Source of the DNA: Oribacterium parvum
GTDB lineage: Bacteria > Bacillota > Clostridia > Lachnospirales > Lachnospiraceae
Assembly (NCBI GenBank): GCA_938022235.1
Contig: CALIEL010000271.1
Location: 1 to 7,244, forward strand
Length of the DNA: 7,244 nt
Direction of reading: 5' to 3'
Part shown: positions 5,606-7,244 of the stretch, one piece after another
Position numbering within the stretch: position 1 is the stretch's first letter
Layout: each line of letters opens with the position of its first letter
Translations under genes and position numbers: made by a program
Notes under the pieces: model-generated
Told to the model about the DNA's origin: nothing
The model's database searches: none
Seen by the model: the letters and a program-made list of their open reading frames with translations, nothing else

Positions 5606-6622
5606 ATGAAAACAATCGTAACCGGAGGCGCAGGCTTCATTGGAGGAAACTTCATGCATTTTGTGGTAAATGCCTATCCCGATGAGGAGTGGATTTGCCT
5701 GGACAGCCTGACTTATGCAGGAAATTTGGAAACCTTGGCTCCCTTAGAGGGAAAGAAAAATTATCGTTTTATCAAGGGAGATATTACAGACAGAGCTTTT
5801 ATCTTTGATTTATTTGCAAAGGAAAAGCCGGATGTGGTGATTAACTTTGCGGCAGAGTCCCATGTGGATCGTTCCTTAAAGGATCCGGAAATCTTTTTAA
5901 AGACCAATGTTTTGGGCACCGTTTGTTTAATGGATGCCTGCAGAGAGTACGGTATAAAGCGTTATCATCAGGTATCCACCGATGAGGTATACGGAGACCT
6001 GCCGTTAGAAAGAACAGACCTTTTCTTTACAGAGGATACTCCTATTAAAACCTCTTCTCCCTATTCATCCTCCAAGGGAAGTGCGGATCTTTTTGTCCTG
6101 GCATATCACAGAACCTTCGGACTGCCGGTGACCATTTCCCGTTGTTCCAACAACTACGGTCCCTATCATTTTCCGGAGAAGTTGATTCCGCTGGTAATTT
6201 CCAGAGCCTTAAATAACGAAAGCATTCCTGTTTACGGTAAGGGGGAGAATGTTCGTGACTGGCTCTATGTAACCGACCATTGCAAGGCTATCGACCTCAT
6301 TGTCCGTAAAGGAAGAGTGGGAGAGGTTTACAATGTTGGTGGACACAATGAAAGAACCAACCTGGAGGTTGTGAAGACGATTTTAAGGGCTTTAGACAAG
6401 CCGGAATCCCTGATTCATTATGTGACAGACCGTCCCGGACACGATATGCGTTATGCCATTGACCCCACAAAGTTAGAGACTGAGCTTGGCTGGAAGCCGG
6501 AATACACCTTTGATACCGGCATTCCCGTAACCATTCAATGGTACCTGGATCATAAGGACTGGTGGGAGCACATCATTTCCGGAGAGTATCAGGATTATTA
6601 TAAGAAGCAGTATGGAGAATAA
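5606..6622 (+). CDS. rfbB: dTDP-glucose 4,6-dehydratase RmlB
   Basis: Second step of the pathway: NAD-dependent conversion of dTDP-glucose to dTDP-4-keto-6-deoxyglucose. It is an extended short-chain dehydrogenase of 338 residues, normal length. The Rossmann motif TGGAGFIGGN lies at residues 6-15, and LDSLTYAGNLE (32-42) holds the Asp that binds the NAD ribose. The catalytic triad region STDEVYGD places Thr-Asp-Glu at 125-127, and the YxxxK pair is Tyr153 and Lys157. RCSNNYGPYHFPEKLIP (179-195) and YGKGENVRDWLYVTDH (210-225) form the sugar-nucleotide site. GGAGGAGA just upstream, partly overlapping the rfbA stop region, is a strong ribosome binding site. The gene is followed two bases later by the rfbD start, which suggests translational coupling. 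Confidence 0.96.
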   Translation: MKTIVTGGAGFIGGNFMHFVVNAYPDEEWICLDSLTYAGNLETLAPLEGKKNYRFIKGDITDRAFIFDLFAKEKPDVVINFAAESHVDRSLKDPEIFLKTNVLGTVCLMDACREYGIKRYHQVSTDEVYGDLPLERTDLFFTEDTPIKTSSPYSSSKGSADLFVLAYHRTFGLPVTISRCSNNYGPYHFPEKLIPLVISRALNNESIPVYGKGENVRDWLYVTDHCKAIDLIVRKGRVGEVYNVGGHNERTNLEVVKTILRALDKPESLIHYVTDRPGHDMRYAIDPTKLETELGWKPEYTFDTGIPVTIQWYLDHKDWWEHIISGEYQDYYKKQYGE

Positions 6623-6624
6623 GC

Positions 6625-7244
6625 ATGAGAGTTTTCGTTACCGGCGTTAATGGGCAGTTAGGTCATGATGTGATGAATGAGCTGGCTCGAAGAGGCATAG
6701 AGGCGGTAGGCTCCGGGATTGAGCCGGAGTATGTGGGAATTATGTACGGAAGTCCGGTTTGCACGATGCCCTATGTGGGACTGGATCTGACCAATGAAGA
6801 GGAAGCCAGAAGAATTCTTACAGAAGAGAAGATTGACTGTCTGATTCACTGTGCCGCATGGACTGCGGTGGATGATGCGGAGGATCCTGAGAAAAGAGAT
6901 TTTGTTTTTCGCATTAACGGCGAGGTTCCCGGAAATCTTGCCGGTGTTATGAAGGACTTAAAGGGGAAGATGCTTTATCTTTCCACGGACTATGTGTTCT
7001 CCGGTGAGGGAACAAAGCCCTGGGAAGAGGAGGAAAGAGATTTTCATCCCATCAACGTGTATGGAGCCTCCAAGCTTGCGGGGGAGGAAGCAATTCGAAA
7101 GGTTTTACCGGAGCATTTTATTGTTCGTATTGCCTGGGTTTTCGGCTTAAACGGAAAGAACTTCATTAAAACCATGCTTCAGGTAGGAAACAAGCACCCC
7201 AGTGTGTTTTTTGTTACTGATCCGGCGACCACCGCGATCTACAC
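6625..7244 (+). CDS. rfbD: dTDP-4-dehydrorhamnose reductase RmlD (3' partial)
   Basis: Last step of the pathway: NAD(P)H-dependent reduction of dTDP-4-keto-rhamnose to dTDP-L-rhamnose. The gene starts two bases after the rfbB stop codon, with GGAG at 6613-6616 inside the rfbB end, and runs off the window. Visible family motifs are TGVNGQLG (residues 6-13, cofactor loop), CAAWTAVDDAE, STDYVFSGEG, YGASKLAGEE (with the catalytic Tyr and Lys) and IAWVFG. About 200 of the usual 280-300 residues are present. Residues from 198 onward (7216-7244, reading TDPATTAIY) do not fit the expected DQxGxPTYT motif, and their DNA matches an Illumina adapter. They should not be trusted; the genomic part probably ends near 7215-7220. 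No rfbC lies between these genes. Confidence 0.93.
   Translation, partial: MRVFVTGVNGQLGHDVMNELARRGIEAVGSGIEPEYVGIMYGSPVCTMPYVGLDLTNEEEARRILTEEKIDCLIHCAAWTAVDDAEDPEKRDFVFRINGEVPGNLAGVMKDLKGKMLYLSTDYVFSGEGTKPWEEEERDFHPINVYGASKLAGEEAIRKVLPEHFIVRIAWVFGLNGKNFIKTMLQVGNKHPSVFFVTDPATTAIY
7216..7244 (+). other. Probable Illumina P5 adapter remnant at contig end
   Basis: These 29 bases match the first 29 bases of the Illumina P5 flow-cell oligonucleotide, as I know it, at 26 positions. They include the unbroken core CGGCGACCACCG (7223-7234) and the ending GATCTACAC (7236-7244). The three differences (7217, 7222 and 7235) are all C in place of A. The match stops exactly at the window edge, as expected if the contig ends inside an untrimmed read. 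Confidence 0.88.

Noticed and set aside
6658..6849. Minus-strand 63-residue frame within rfbD
   Set aside because: It overlaps the conserved start of RmlD, resembles no known protein and has no support as a gene.
7216..7244. Unusual RmlD variant lacking the DQxGxPTYT motif
   Set aside because: The DNA there is explained far better by P5 adapter sequence than by protein divergence.

Overview
The window looks like part of a draft-genome contig from a low-to-moderate GC Gram-positive anaerobe of the class Clostridia, most likely family Lachnospiraceae. The reasons are strong AGGAG-type ribosome binding sites, sigma-A-like promoters with an extended TG at the -10, a clostridial-style MnmA with an NPCIRCN motif, and a TPR-GGDEF protein. 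This assignment is an inference from style and protein wording, not from a search. Part of the last gene, at the right edge, appears to be sequencing-adapter sequence rather than genome.

Layout. (1) At 1-1026 (+) is the 3' part of a NodB-type polysaccharide (peptidoglycan) deacetylase whose N-terminus lies upstream of the window. It carries a long Ser/Thr/Lys-rich tail with short repeats and is followed by an intrinsic terminator at 1058-1088. (2) At 1204-2856 (+) is a TPR-coiled coil-GGDEF diguanylate cyclase with an intact GGDEF site but no inhibitory RxxD site. A hairpin-bearing leader precedes it. (3) At 2857-3345 is a gene-free stretch filled by a family of inverted-repeat elements: one roughly 175-bp MITE-like element is interrupted by a second of about 195 bp, and a lone half-copy lies beside them. 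(4) At 4434-3346 (-) is mnmA, the tRNA U34 2-thiolase, whose stop codon lies inside the outer repeat's terminal motif. (5) At 4435-4711 is a divergent promoter region. (6) From 4712 (+) onward is a tight dTDP-L-rhamnose operon: rfbA (RmlA), rfbB (RmlB) and the start of rfbD (RmlD).

How the genes work together. RmlA makes dTDP-glucose, RmlB makes dTDP-4-keto-6-deoxyglucose, and RmlD performs the final reduction to dTDP-L-rhamnose. The epimerase gene rfbC is not between them and must lie elsewhere. The rhamnose precursor and the deacetylase both concern the cell envelope. The cyclase and mnmA have no obvious link to them beyond being neighbours.

The two most unusual observations are the nested repeat elements between the cyclase and mnmA, and the last 29 bases (7216-7244). 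Those bases match the Illumina P5 adapter at 26 of 29 positions, with all three differences A to C, so the end of rfbD as read here is probably artefactual. I see no convincing new defence or metabolic system in the window.
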